A program made the translations under genes and the position numbers. A stretch of DNA of 13,293 bases, from the NCBI GenBank assembly GCA_012961655.1, contig DTYX01000739.1, positions 1 through 13,293 on the forward strand, written 5' to 3'. Below the pieces are notes generated by a model. It was given only the letters and a program-made list of their open reading frames with translations. It did no database searches and had not been told where the DNA came from. Positions 6,665-13,293 of the stretch are shown in pieces (the first letter of the stretch is position 1; every line of letters starts with the position of its first letter). This stretch comes from Candidatus Poribacteria bacterium (GTDB lineage Bacteria; Poribacteria; WGA-4E; DTYX01).

Positions 6665-9600
6665 AGACTCCTACGACCATTTTACCAATCAGGCAATGGA
6701 AGAAATCTTAAAGGATTTTTTTGCTCAACTGCCGAAAAAACTTCCCGACGATAACGGAATCAAGCTGGCGTTTACTGGAATCCAGTTTCAGCCCAACAAG
6801 TACGAAGAGTATTGTCAAGAACACGGGGATATCTATGATGAACAGTTCTGTCGGGAGCGGAAACTCACCTTTTCAGAAATGGCTAAGATTTCCTATACTA
6901 TCGACGACGATGGGCAATCTGAGGAGGAAACTGTTCAGTGGGAACTCCCTCGAATGACCGAAAACGAGTATTTTGTTATTAACGGAACTGATCTGTACCT
7001 GATTCCCCAACTGGTGCCTTCGCCGGGATTCTTTTGTTACCCGGCTGGCCGCGAAATCGTCGCTTCGATTCGCCCGGAAAGTGGATATGAGATTGAGCTC
7101 GTATGTGCCTATCGCACATCCAAAGAACCACCGCAGAAACGGATAACGCGGGAGATTACCTTCAAAAAGGTGGGTACAAATAAGACACTCCTCTCACTGC
7201 CGGTCGATGAATTCTTGGACGCCATCGGGATTGCAACGGATGAGCGACAGGTGATATTCTCGGATGAGAAGAGAAAACGACAAAAAACCGTTGATAAAGT
7301 GTACAAAACACTATTCCCAGATAAGAAGAAAAGCAAGTTTGATACAAACGAAAAAATCCGCCAAATTCGGGAACAAGTGGAAGCATGGCTGCAATCCAGT
7401 GAACTCACGCGGTTAGGCCGCTGGCAAGTGAACCGTCGTCTCAATCAACTCGACGATGCCGCCAAAGAAGGAATTCCTAACATTGACTATCAAGATAAAG
7501 ACGATTACATTGAACAGTCGATTGAGACTCGTTTGACCCTTCCTGATGTGCTAGGAGCTATCCGCTACTTTGATAAAGCTCTGGAGGGAGATATTGACCT
7601 CGATGAACTTGAACATCTTGACAATCAAAAGGTAGTGCGGGTTGGGGACTATCTTGAAGAGCAATTGAACAATCGACTCTCTCGGATTACTGATGCGTTT
7701 GCCAAAAAGGAGGATGTCTCAAAAACCGCTATTAGTGAGTTCCTAAATAAGAGGTTAAATGCAATCAATCTGCCCCAGATGATGATACTTCCGCACAATC
7801 CCACCGGATCCTGCCGCTATCTATTCCACACAAACGCTCTCTACGATGCGACGGAAAAGCGACGGATTACCAAACGCGGGTGGCGCGGCGTCCAAGGCAA
7901 CGAATTTTACATCCCCCAAAAGCGGGATATCCATTGGTCATACTATGGTCGGATTTGTCCTGTAGATACTCCCCAGAGTGATCAAGTTGGACTAACACTT
8001 TCGCTGGCTATATACGCCCAGGTTGACGCACTCGGACGGGTCAAGACGCCTTATTGGAAAGTGATTAACGGCAAAGTTAGCAATCAGATTGACTGGCTGT
8101 TGGCGTCTGAAGAAGAGAATCTGAAAAATAACAATGGTAAGCCGAAATGGATAGCTTATGCTGATCAAGTCACCGCAGACAAGCAATTAAAGGACACCGT
8201 TCAGGCGCGACGTGGCAGCAAGGAGTTGGAGAAAAAGTCTAAAGACGAAATCGCTTATATTGACATCGGCGCGGAGCAGCCGTTCAGCCTGGCGGCGAAC
8301 CTAATTCCCTTTCTTCGCCATGACGACCCCAACCGGGCGTTGATGGCATGCAGCGCGATGAAGCAAGCTTTACCATTGAAGCACCCAGAAAAGCCGCTCA
8401 TCCTCACCGGATTTGAAGCGATTGCTGTTCGAGAGTCGAATCAGGCAACATTCGCCTTGCAAGATGGAAAGATTGATGTCATTGTCGGGGAAAGCATCAA
8501 AATCGATTCGGGCATGTCATATTCAATTGACCAGAATCTGCCAACGCTGGCGAAAACCGTGCGTAATCATCGGGTTGCTGTCAAAGATGGAAAGCCCCTC
8601 GCTGCTGGCGATTCAATCAGGGCCGGTAATCTATTGGCGGACTGTGCCACATCTGAGAATGGACAACTTGCTTTGGGAAAGAACCTGCTCGTTGCTTTTA
8701 CGCCCTGGTTTGGATGGAACTTTGAAGATGCGATTGTCATCTCCGATCAGCTACAAAAAGAAGATGTTTTGACCTCCATTCACTGTTATGAACACGAGTA
8801 TGTGGTGAAACGCGAGATCTATCTTGCGGATGAAGCAAAATTGAAGGAGGTTTTAAGGAAGCGATTGCGTGCCGCCCTAAACGAGGATATCCAAAAGAAA
8901 ACCAAAGAAAAGGGAGAAAAAGCGGCGAGAAGTTGGTTCAATATGCGATTTAGCCGTCTCTGTCAAAGTCGCGAAATTATTTATCGCTCCCTCGTTGAAG
9001 ATCAAAGTGAAGTAAATGAACCGATTCCCTTTGTCGAAGTGGTCTATCGCAGGAAGCCGAAGAGTCGAACACAACAGCACGATATCCCCGACGAGATAGC
9101 GTTGCCAAAACTCGACTCCAAACCGCCGATTGGTATCTCTGGAACCGTTGATGTTAAAATTTATGATAATCCGGCTGAACTTTCTTCCAACGTCAAACAA
9201 ATCTTTCGGTTCCGTATTCGCTACGAGAGACCGATTAGTGTGGGCGACAAATTGTCGAACCGCCACGGCAACAAAGGCGTTGTCTCGAGAATCCTACCTC
9301 AAGCAAAAATGCCATTTTTCTATATGAAGGATGGTAACGGCAAGCGCTTTCGCCGTTATGTCGATGTCCTTTTAAATCCGCTCGGCATTCCCTCACGGCA
9401 AAATCTGGGGCAACTTTACGAAACCCATTTCGGGTGGATTGCCAAAAAGGGTGGCGGTGATGGTTTTGAGACACCCTTCATCTCCCCCTATAATCAAAAT
9501 AGATTGGTGGAGCTCTCACAAGCCGATGACACCCTAAAAGATGGAAAGGTCGAACTCCACTATATGGATGAAAAGAGTCAAACTCAGAAAATTGAAACCC

Positions 9601-11732
9601 CCATCACTGTCGGCTATATGTATCTAATGAAGCTCAACCACAATGCTGCAGACAAAATCAACGTCAGGAGTGATGCGGGATATTCTCAGACCACTGAGCA
9701 GCCTTTGAAAGGCAGACGGCTTAGAGGCGGACAACGGCTTGGCGAGATGGAGGTCTGGGCGCTGTGGGGGCACAATGTTCCTTCCCTGTTGTATGAGATG
9801 CTTTGCGTCAAATCCGATGACGCTTTAGGAAAGGAAAAACTTCAAGCGCGCCCCCCCCAGTTAGACGAAACTTTTTTTATCAATCACAACAACTTCCCAG
9901 AATCTATACGGATGTTTATTTTCTTCCTCAGGAGCCTCGGATTATCACCTATTTTCACGAAAGACGGGGAGGACGTAACAGATGAAATTCTCAAGCATAT
10001 CGGTTTGATGGATACCAGCGACTGCATCGAGGGAGCAAAGCTTGATTTTAATCAGATTACTCTCAAGATTGCAACACCCGAGGAGATAGAAAGGTGGGCA
10101 TTTAGCAAGGTGATTGATGGGACAAGCGCCCTCGACGATGAGTACGCGTTCCGATTAACCACCAAACAGGAGGAGGAACGTGTATTCCGCTATTTGACAA
10201 AATTAGGACGACAGAAAAGTCCTGATATTCAATGCATCGCTCCAGAATTTCAATCGTCTTTCGACGTACTTTCTCAGAAAAAGTTGCTCAACATCCCGTT
10301 AGCAAAGCTGAATCAACGAGATAGGTTCCGAGTAGATTCGACGTTCCAAACGCATTTAGAGTTCCGTCATGACATCTCGAAAGTGAAGCAAGCGTTTGAA
10401 AATCACGGCATCCAGCTCTCTGATAGCATTGCTATTCAAAATCGGGATAGTGAGTTAAGCGAAGCGAACTCCAATAAAACAGGATGGCTTATAACCGATA
10501 CAGATTCAGGACAAACGTACACCGTCAGTCAGGGAGTGGGTTCGCTAATATTCTATAAAGGGAATACCGAGATGTTGGAATGCTTAGCCCAACTGAAGAA
10601 TCTCGGATTTCGTGTAGCGACCGAACATGGATGCACTTACAGCATCTGGGATTTATGGGAGATTGCGATGGAGCGTCAAACAGTTGAAAGGATGGGTTCC
10701 GAAGAGCAGATTGATAAGGAAATCAAAGTAACCTTAGAGGAAAAAGATAATTCTGTTGCGGAGATATTTCTCTCAGGCGCACGGGGAAACCCGAAGCAGA
10801 TGCGGAAAATGGTGGGCGGTGTTTGGGAAATCGAAAGCATCGACCCCAAAAGAGAACCCAAAATCATCCGCTCGAATTTAACCCACGGACTTTCAGTTGG
10901 CGAGTACGTATATTCGGTTTATGAAGGGCGCAAAACGCAGGTAGAACAGCAGCTTGCCACGCCGCGAGCAGGTTGGCTCACCCGAAAGCTTATCTACGCG
11001 ACGCAGCGACTGTCAATTGCCGAAGATGATTGTGGAACAGAACAATGCCTTTCAATCCCCAAAAAGAGTATTAAGGAATACAATCTGATAGGCAGATGGT
11101 ATAACACAGCGGAAGGGAAATTCAAAGAAATCACCGCTGATGAACTGAATTTAATTCAGAATTCAGGGGAAGAAATAATCTCTATCCGTTCCCCAATCTT
11201 TTGTCAAAGCAAAAAGGGCATTTGTCGAACTTGTTACGGATGGGATTTGTCAACGAGAGCACCGGTAGAAACTGCCACTCCTGTTGGCGTCATTGCCAGC
11301 CAGTCGATTGGAGAGCGAGCCACGCAAGCCTCTCTTTCAGCAAGGCACGGCGGCGGAGTTGAAAATGACCTTGAGAGTATCATCAAGTTTTTCAACGGTG
11401 AGAGCCCCGATATTTTCTCCGCGCTGGACAAACTGAAAGAAGGAATCGACGTTGGTGCTGTTGCTGTCGATTTGCTCGACGCAATCTTTGGGAAGTTCGT
11501 TGGAAAAGTTGACATCAAACACTTCGAGGTGGTTCTGCGGTTAATGCTTCAACAAGCTATCGAGCAACGGACGATTTTAGGATTGACCAAGATTATCCGA
11601 AGTGGTCCAGGTTGGCTTGCCAACCTTGCATTCGATAAACCGTTTTCGGCGTTGCGAAACACCGCCATCGAGCAAGAGGTGGATGACCTAGGAGGAGCGT
11701 TGGAAAATCTCTTGGTTAGCCATTTCAAGTGA
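6642..11732 (+). CDS. RNA polymerase beta/beta' fusion homologue lacking the beta' catalytic barrel
   Basis: The 1696-aa product starts with a near full-length beta subunit (about 1-1110). Seen in order: PRMTENEYFVING (from 103), GRICPVDTP (436-444), NLLVAFTPWFGWNFEDA (681-697), the double-lysine barrel motif GDKLSNRHGNKG (K870, K878), GGQRLGEMEVWAL (1029-1041) and a PES..LRSLGL end. Beta' follows: its extreme N-terminus (ATPEEIERWAFSKV, from 1144), funnel (LKNLGFRVATEHG; SGARGNPKQMRK from 1378), a bridge-helix region, all four Zn2 cysteines (C1464, C1521, C1528, C1531), trigger loop (QSIGE to H1569) and C-terminal helices. About 170-200 residues replace the clamp and double-psi barrel, and no NADFDGD is present, so magnesium-binding aspartates are missing. 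GAGGG (6632-6636) lies 5 nt before ATG 6642; ATG 6630 overlaps that site and is less likely. It is not the housekeeping rpoB or rpoC. Confidence 0.92.
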   Translation: MELQKIHKDSYDHFTNQAMEEILKDFFAQLPKKLPDDNGIKLAFTGIQFQPNKYEEYCQEHGDIYDEQFCRERKLTFSEMAKISYTIDDDGQSEEETVQWELPRMTENEYFVINGTDLYLIPQLVPSPGFFCYPAGREIVASIRPESGYEIELVCAYRTSKEPPQKRITREITFKKVGTNKTLLSLPVDEFLDAIGIATDERQVIFSDEKRKRQKTVDKVYKTLFPDKKKSKFDTNEKIRQIREQVEAWLQSSELTRLGRWQVNRRLNQLDDAAKEGIPNIDYQDKDDYIEQSIETRLTLPDVLGAIRYFDKALEGDIDLDELEHLDNQKVVRVGDYLEEQLNNRLSRITDAFAKKEDVSKTAISEFLNKRLNAINLPQMMILPHNPTGSCRYLFHTNALYDATEKRRITKRGWRGVQGNEFYIPQKRDIHWSYYGRICPVDTPQSDQVGLTLSLAIYAQVDALGRVKTPYWKVINGKVSNQIDWLLASEEENLKNNNGKPKWIAYADQVTADKQLKDTVQARRGSKELEKKSKDEIAYIDIGAEQPFSLAANLIPFLRHDDPNRALMACSAMKQALPLKHPEKPLILTGFEAIAVRESNQATFALQDGKIDVIVGESIKIDSGMSYSIDQNLPTLAKTVRNHRVAVKDGKPLAAGDSIRAGNLLADCATSENGQLALGKNLLVAFTPWFGWNFEDAIVISDQLQKEDVLTSIHCYEHEYVVKREIYLADEAKLKEVLRKRLRAALNEDIQKKTKEKGEKAARSWFNMRFSRLCQSREIIYRSLVEDQSEVNEPIPFVEVVYRRKPKSRTQQHDIPDEIALPKLDSKPPIGISGTVDVKIYDNPAELSSNVKQIFRFRIRYERPISVGDKLSNRHGNKGVVSRILPQAKMPFFYMKDGNGKRFRRYVDVLLNPLGIPSRQNLGQLYETHFGWIAKKGGGDGFETPFISPYNQNRLVELSQADDTLKDGKVELHYMDEKSQTQKIETPITVGYMYLMKLNHNAADKINVRSDAGYSQTTEQPLKGRRLRGGQRLGEMEVWALWGHNVPSLLYEMLCVKSDDALGKEKLQARPPQLDETFFINHNNFPESIRMFIFFLRSLGLSPIFTKDGEDVTDEILKHIGLMDTSDCIEGAKLDFNQITLKIATPEEIERWAFSKVIDGTSALDDEYAFRLTTKQEEERVFRYLTKLGRQKSPDIQCIAPEFQSSFDVLSQKKLLNIPLAKLNQRDRFRVDSTFQTHLEFRHDISKVKQAFENHGIQLSDSIAIQNRDSELSEANSNKTGWLITDTDSGQTYTVSQGVGSLIFYKGNTEMLECLAQLKNLGFRVATEHGCTYSIWDLWEIAMERQTVERMGSEEQIDKEIKVTLEEKDNSVAEIFLSGARGNPKQMRKMVGGVWEIESIDPKREPKIIRSNLTHGLSVGEYVYSVYEGRKTQVEQQLATPRAGWLTRKLIYATQRLSIAEDDCGTEQCLSIPKKSIKEYNLIGRWYNTAEGKFKEITADELNLIQNSGEEIISIRSPIFCQSKKGICRTCYGWDLSTRAPVETATPVGVIASQSIGERATQASLSARHGGGVENDLESIIKFFNGESPDIFSALDKLKEGIDVGAVAVDLLDAIFGKFVGKVDIKHFEVVLRLMLQQAIEQRTILGLTKIIRSGPGWLANLAFDKPFSALRNTAIEQEVDDLGGALENLLVSHFK

Positions 11733-11745
11733 AAGGAGAAGATAA

Positions 11746-12672
11746 ATGGGACTCGGAATGAATAGAGGTCGAAAACAAAGACTCGTTAGAGATGTGTCAA
11801 AACAAAATCAAAGACGAATCCATTTGAGCCGTGCTCTCAAAAAAGGGCTGCCGGCTCTTCTGACGTACAAGGAAGACGAACCCGATGAATCCGAAGCAGA
11901 TTCGGAGACTGAAGAAGAACCTGCCCTTGAAGATATAGACCCAGAGAATGCCAATGATGACGAACCGTTGGAGCCATTGGATTACGAATGGAGCCCGTGG
12001 TGTGATGATACTGAGTCCGTATCCTTGCGGGAATATCTTGAAGAACATCTTGATTGGCAAAAATTGAGCGACGACGAATTCGGATGCGCGAATGATATTC
12101 TGGCAAAGGATGAAGAGCAAATCCGAAGTGCTATCCAATCCTTAGCAGACGAAGAGCTCCGCTCCGTTTTAGAACGATTGGTCGAAATTTACGATTTCAA
12201 TTATCAGTCGGTCGGTTTTTCGGACCTCAGTACCCCTCTGCCCGACGTCAGAATTTCTCGAACCGAAAAACCAGGTGGCGGGTACGATTTCACAGTTACG
12301 GTCACAATCCCTGACGAATTATTGGAAGAGGTCAAGGATAACCCTCAAAACAAGGAGGAGCTCATCACATCGTGGGAGGACCACCTTTATGAATTCACCG
12401 AACTTCTTCTGAAAGCCGAAGAACTCCAGGAATTTTTCGCCGCCGATAGCTTCGACGATGGGTGGAGTAATGTAAAGAAACGCCTTGTGCGGCGGAGCTG
12501 GAGTCAAAAAAAATTGGCTGAAGAATGGACAAATCTTAAACCGCAAAAATCAGTGAAATACTTTGAAGATAGGATTTCCGAGATTAAAAACCATCGATAT
12601 CTTGAGATTGAGTTCTTTGATATCACTATTCCGTTTGCTCACTTTTTCCCAACGAGAGGAGATATAAGCTAA
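11746..12672 (+). CDS. Divergent, shortened sigma-54-like protein
   Basis: The protein is 308 aa. I read it as a sigma-54 relative from its layout and scattered motifs. Residues 1-40 are basic with some Gln and Leu (position of region I). Residues 43-90 are strongly acidic, as in region II. VSLREYLEEHLDWQKLSDDE (91-110) resembles the start of the core-binding domain. TPLPDVRISRTEKPGGGYDF (163-182) resembles the conserved IPDVxV segment. WSQKKLAEE (252-260), with ISEIKNHRYL (277-286) and IPFAHFFPTRG (295-305), resembles the HTH region and the FELKYFFS stretch. It stops there, so the RpoN box and its domain are absent. AAAGGAG (11732-11738) lies 7 nt before the ATG, 13 nt after the polymerase fusion stop. 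Its partner is presumably that fusion. Motif similarity is by eye; an unrelated acidic protein cannot be excluded. Confidence 0.6.
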   Translation: MGLGMNRGRKQRLVRDVSKQNQRRIHLSRALKKGLPALLTYKEDEPDESEADSETEEEPALEDIDPENANDDEPLEPLDYEWSPWCDDTESVSLREYLEEHLDWQKLSDDEFGCANDILAKDEEQIRSAIQSLADEELRSVLERLVEIYDFNYQSVGFSDLSTPLPDVRISRTEKPGGGYDFTVTVTIPDELLEEVKDNPQNKEELITSWEDHLYEFTELLLKAEELQEFFAADSFDDGWSNVKKRLVRRSWSQKKLAEEWTNLKPQKSVKYFEDRISEIKNHRYLEIEFFDITIPFAHFFPTRGDIS

Positions 12673-12714
12673 AATTGCGAAGTAAATGCTTCAATGGAAT
12701 ATCAGGTAGCACCC

Positions 12715-12748
12715 AAAACGGTGTAAAAATACACTCTCGTTTGTTTTA
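12715..12748 (+). terminator. Weak terminator-like hairpin after the operon
   Basis: GTGTA (12721-12725) pairs with TACAC (12730-12734) around an AAAA loop. With a bulge of TCTC the stem can extend by AAAACG against CGTTT, and TTGTTTT follows. The position 43 nt after the last operon gene fits a terminator, but the stem is AT-rich and short, so efficiency is doubtful. Confidence 0.35.
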
Positions 12749-12775
12749 CGATGTATTCAGGAACCCTCACTTTTT

Positions 12776-12803
12776 CTCGCTTTCTCGTCCTCTCGTTTTC
12801 TTG
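12776..12803 (+). repeat. Short tandem 8-nt repeat (CTCG-NNNN)
   Basis: CTCG recurs at 12776, 12784 and 12792, with CTTG at 12800, giving four units of exactly 8 nt inside a pyrimidine-only-like tract. An additional CTCG at 12736 lies in the same phase (40 nt upstream). No function is evident. Confidence 0.4.
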
Positions 12804-12829
12804 ATTCGTATGTAAGTTGTGTCCGTCAA

Positions 12830-12858
12830 TTTAACTAATTTACTTATTCACTTATAAT
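12830..12858 (+). promoter_or_regulatory. Possible sigma-70-type promoter upstream of the lipoprotein gene
   Basis: A perfect TATAAT at 12853-12858 lies 17 nt after TTTAAC (12830-12835), a partial -35 match. It would leave a leader of more than 300 nt before the ATG at 13206, which is long, so either the leader is regulatory or this AT-rich match is fortuitous. Confidence 0.3.
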
Positions 12859-13205
12859 GATACCAGGGTGTAAAATATCATGAATTTGGTTACCACCCGA
12901 AGATTCAAATTATCCTTCCTGTCAGAGAGGATTCCCAGAAACACGAGGTCTATCAATAAAATGAACTGACATTTGCGCCAATTTCAGTTCCTCTCCCAGG
13001 CATTGTAACGAATTCTCATTTATTCTGTTCCTTCTACCTCCACTCCCTAATTTCCCCCTATCTCTTTCATCAAGCCCTCCTTTTTCGATTTCCTTCACAA
13101 AACTGATATTCTCTTAGGTAATATTATGGATGATAAACATAGTATCTCCAACTCACACAAAAAGATTGATATTGAATAAAAATTCATGAGGGGGGGTGAA
13201 AAGAG

Positions 13206-13293
13206 ATGCGAAGGAAATTAACCATCCTCTCCCTACTTTTAATCGTAGCTTTCTCTGCTTGTGATGTGAATATTCCAACTAAGGACGACCAAA
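13206..13293 (+). CDS. Lipoprotein precursor, 3' end outside window
   Basis: Only the first 29 residues are visible. MRRKLTILSLLLIVAFSAC is a classic lipoprotein signal peptide: basic N-terminus, hydrophobic core and an FSAC lipobox with the acylated cysteine at residue 19, followed by Asp-Val-Asn. A secreted, membrane-anchored product is therefore expected; its function cannot be told from this fragment. The start is supported by a purine-rich GAGGGGGGGTGA stretch ending 6 nt upstream. It stands 533 nt after the polymerase-fusion operon and is probably unrelated to it. Confidence 0.75.
   Translation, partial: MRRKLTILSLLLIVAFSACDVNIPTKDDQ

Larger units (their letters stand above)
12673..13205. 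other. 533-nt non-coding gap, AT-rich and pyrimidine-rich
   Basis: No convincing gene is visible on either strand. The gap contains a weak terminator-like hairpin just after the sigma-54-like gene, an 8-nt periodic CTCG repeat, a TATAAT-type promoter candidate near 12830-12858 and a second pyrimidine-rich stretch (about 13022-13096). It separates the operon from the lipoprotein gene at 13206, which has its own RBS. Confidence 0.6.

Noticed and set aside
8877..9266. 129-aa open frame on the minus strand inside the polymerase fusion
   Set aside because: It is antisense to the conserved GDKLSNRHGNKG region and so reflects the coding constraint of the plus strand.
6642..11732. Housekeeping rpoB-rpoC fusion or a YonO/QDE-1-like single-chain RNA polymerase
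   Set aside because: The neighbours are not ribosomal or translation genes, the beta' catalytic barrel is absent, and the beta part is full-length with all its domains, unlike minimal two-barrel polymerases.
12880..12969. 29-aa open frame in the last gap
   Set aside because: Possible AGGG upstream at a poor distance, composition unlike a known small protein, no supporting conservation evidence.
13126..13179. 17-aa open frame before the lipoprotein gene, possible leader peptide
   Set aside because: Only a weak AGG upstream and no attenuator-like hairpin around it.
1..13293. CRISPR array, tRNA/rRNA genes, insertion sequence or attachment site
   Set aside because: No regularly spaced repeats, no cloverleaf or rRNA-like sequence, no transposase or integrase and no terminal repeats were seen.

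Overview
The window is bacterial, with moderate GC, good AAGGAGG-type ribosome binding sites and every convincing gene on the + strand. It cannot be placed in a phylum from this sequence. It reads as a compact accessory locus built from relatives of the sigma-54 transcription apparatus. It holds no housekeeping markers (no ribosomal protein or translation genes), no transposase, no CRISPR array and no tRNA or rRNA that I can see.

Region 1 (1-3853) holds four co-directional genes. The first is the 3' part of a helical protein of unknown function. It overlaps by ATGA a subtilisin-type (S8) serine protease with a complete catalytic set and no signal peptide. Next comes a 129-aa stand-alone protein resembling the protease's own pro-domain, a candidate inhibitor or folding chaperone in trans. 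The fourth is an NtrC-type activator (receiver, AAA+, Fis-like HTH) with GAFTNA in place of the canonical GAFTGA.

Region 2 (3854-4301) is a 448-nt control region. It carries what looks like a decayed receiver-domain fragment, a TTGTTAC/GTAACAA palindrome, and about 100 bp downstream a good match to a -24/-12 sigma-54 promoter. That promoter sits just upstream of a strong RBS and the ATG at 4302.

Region 3 (4302-12672) is a tight four-gene operon. It encodes (i) a degenerate receiver (Asp replaced by Glu, Lys by Asn) fused to a helical half with a histidine-kinase-like H-box; (ii) a receiver-AAA+ protein of the enhancer-binding family that has lost both GAFTGA and the DNA-binding domain, and whose 3' end overlaps the next gene; (iii) a 1696-aa RNA polymerase beta/beta' fusion with an essentially complete beta, followed by beta' pieces (extreme N-terminus, funnel, bridge helix, Zn2 site, trigger loop, C-terminus) but without the beta' clamp and the NADFDGD double-psi barrel that binds catalytic magnesium; (iv) a 308-aa protein that I read as a shortened sigma-54-like factor without a visible RpoN box.

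Region 4 (12673-13205) is a 533-nt AT-rich, pyrimidine-rich gap with a weak terminator, short repeats and a possible promoter. A lipoprotein gene then runs off the end of the window.

Taken together, the locus looks like a duplicated and rewired sigma-54/RNAP/activator machine next to a cytoplasmic protease and its detached pro-domain. Because the polymerase lacks its own catalytic aspartates and the sigma-like protein lacks the main -24-reading element, it may not transcribe alone. It may borrow a beta' part, or it may act as a sensor, decoy or scaffold. The gene identities rest on motifs read in the sequence. The system-level role is inference.
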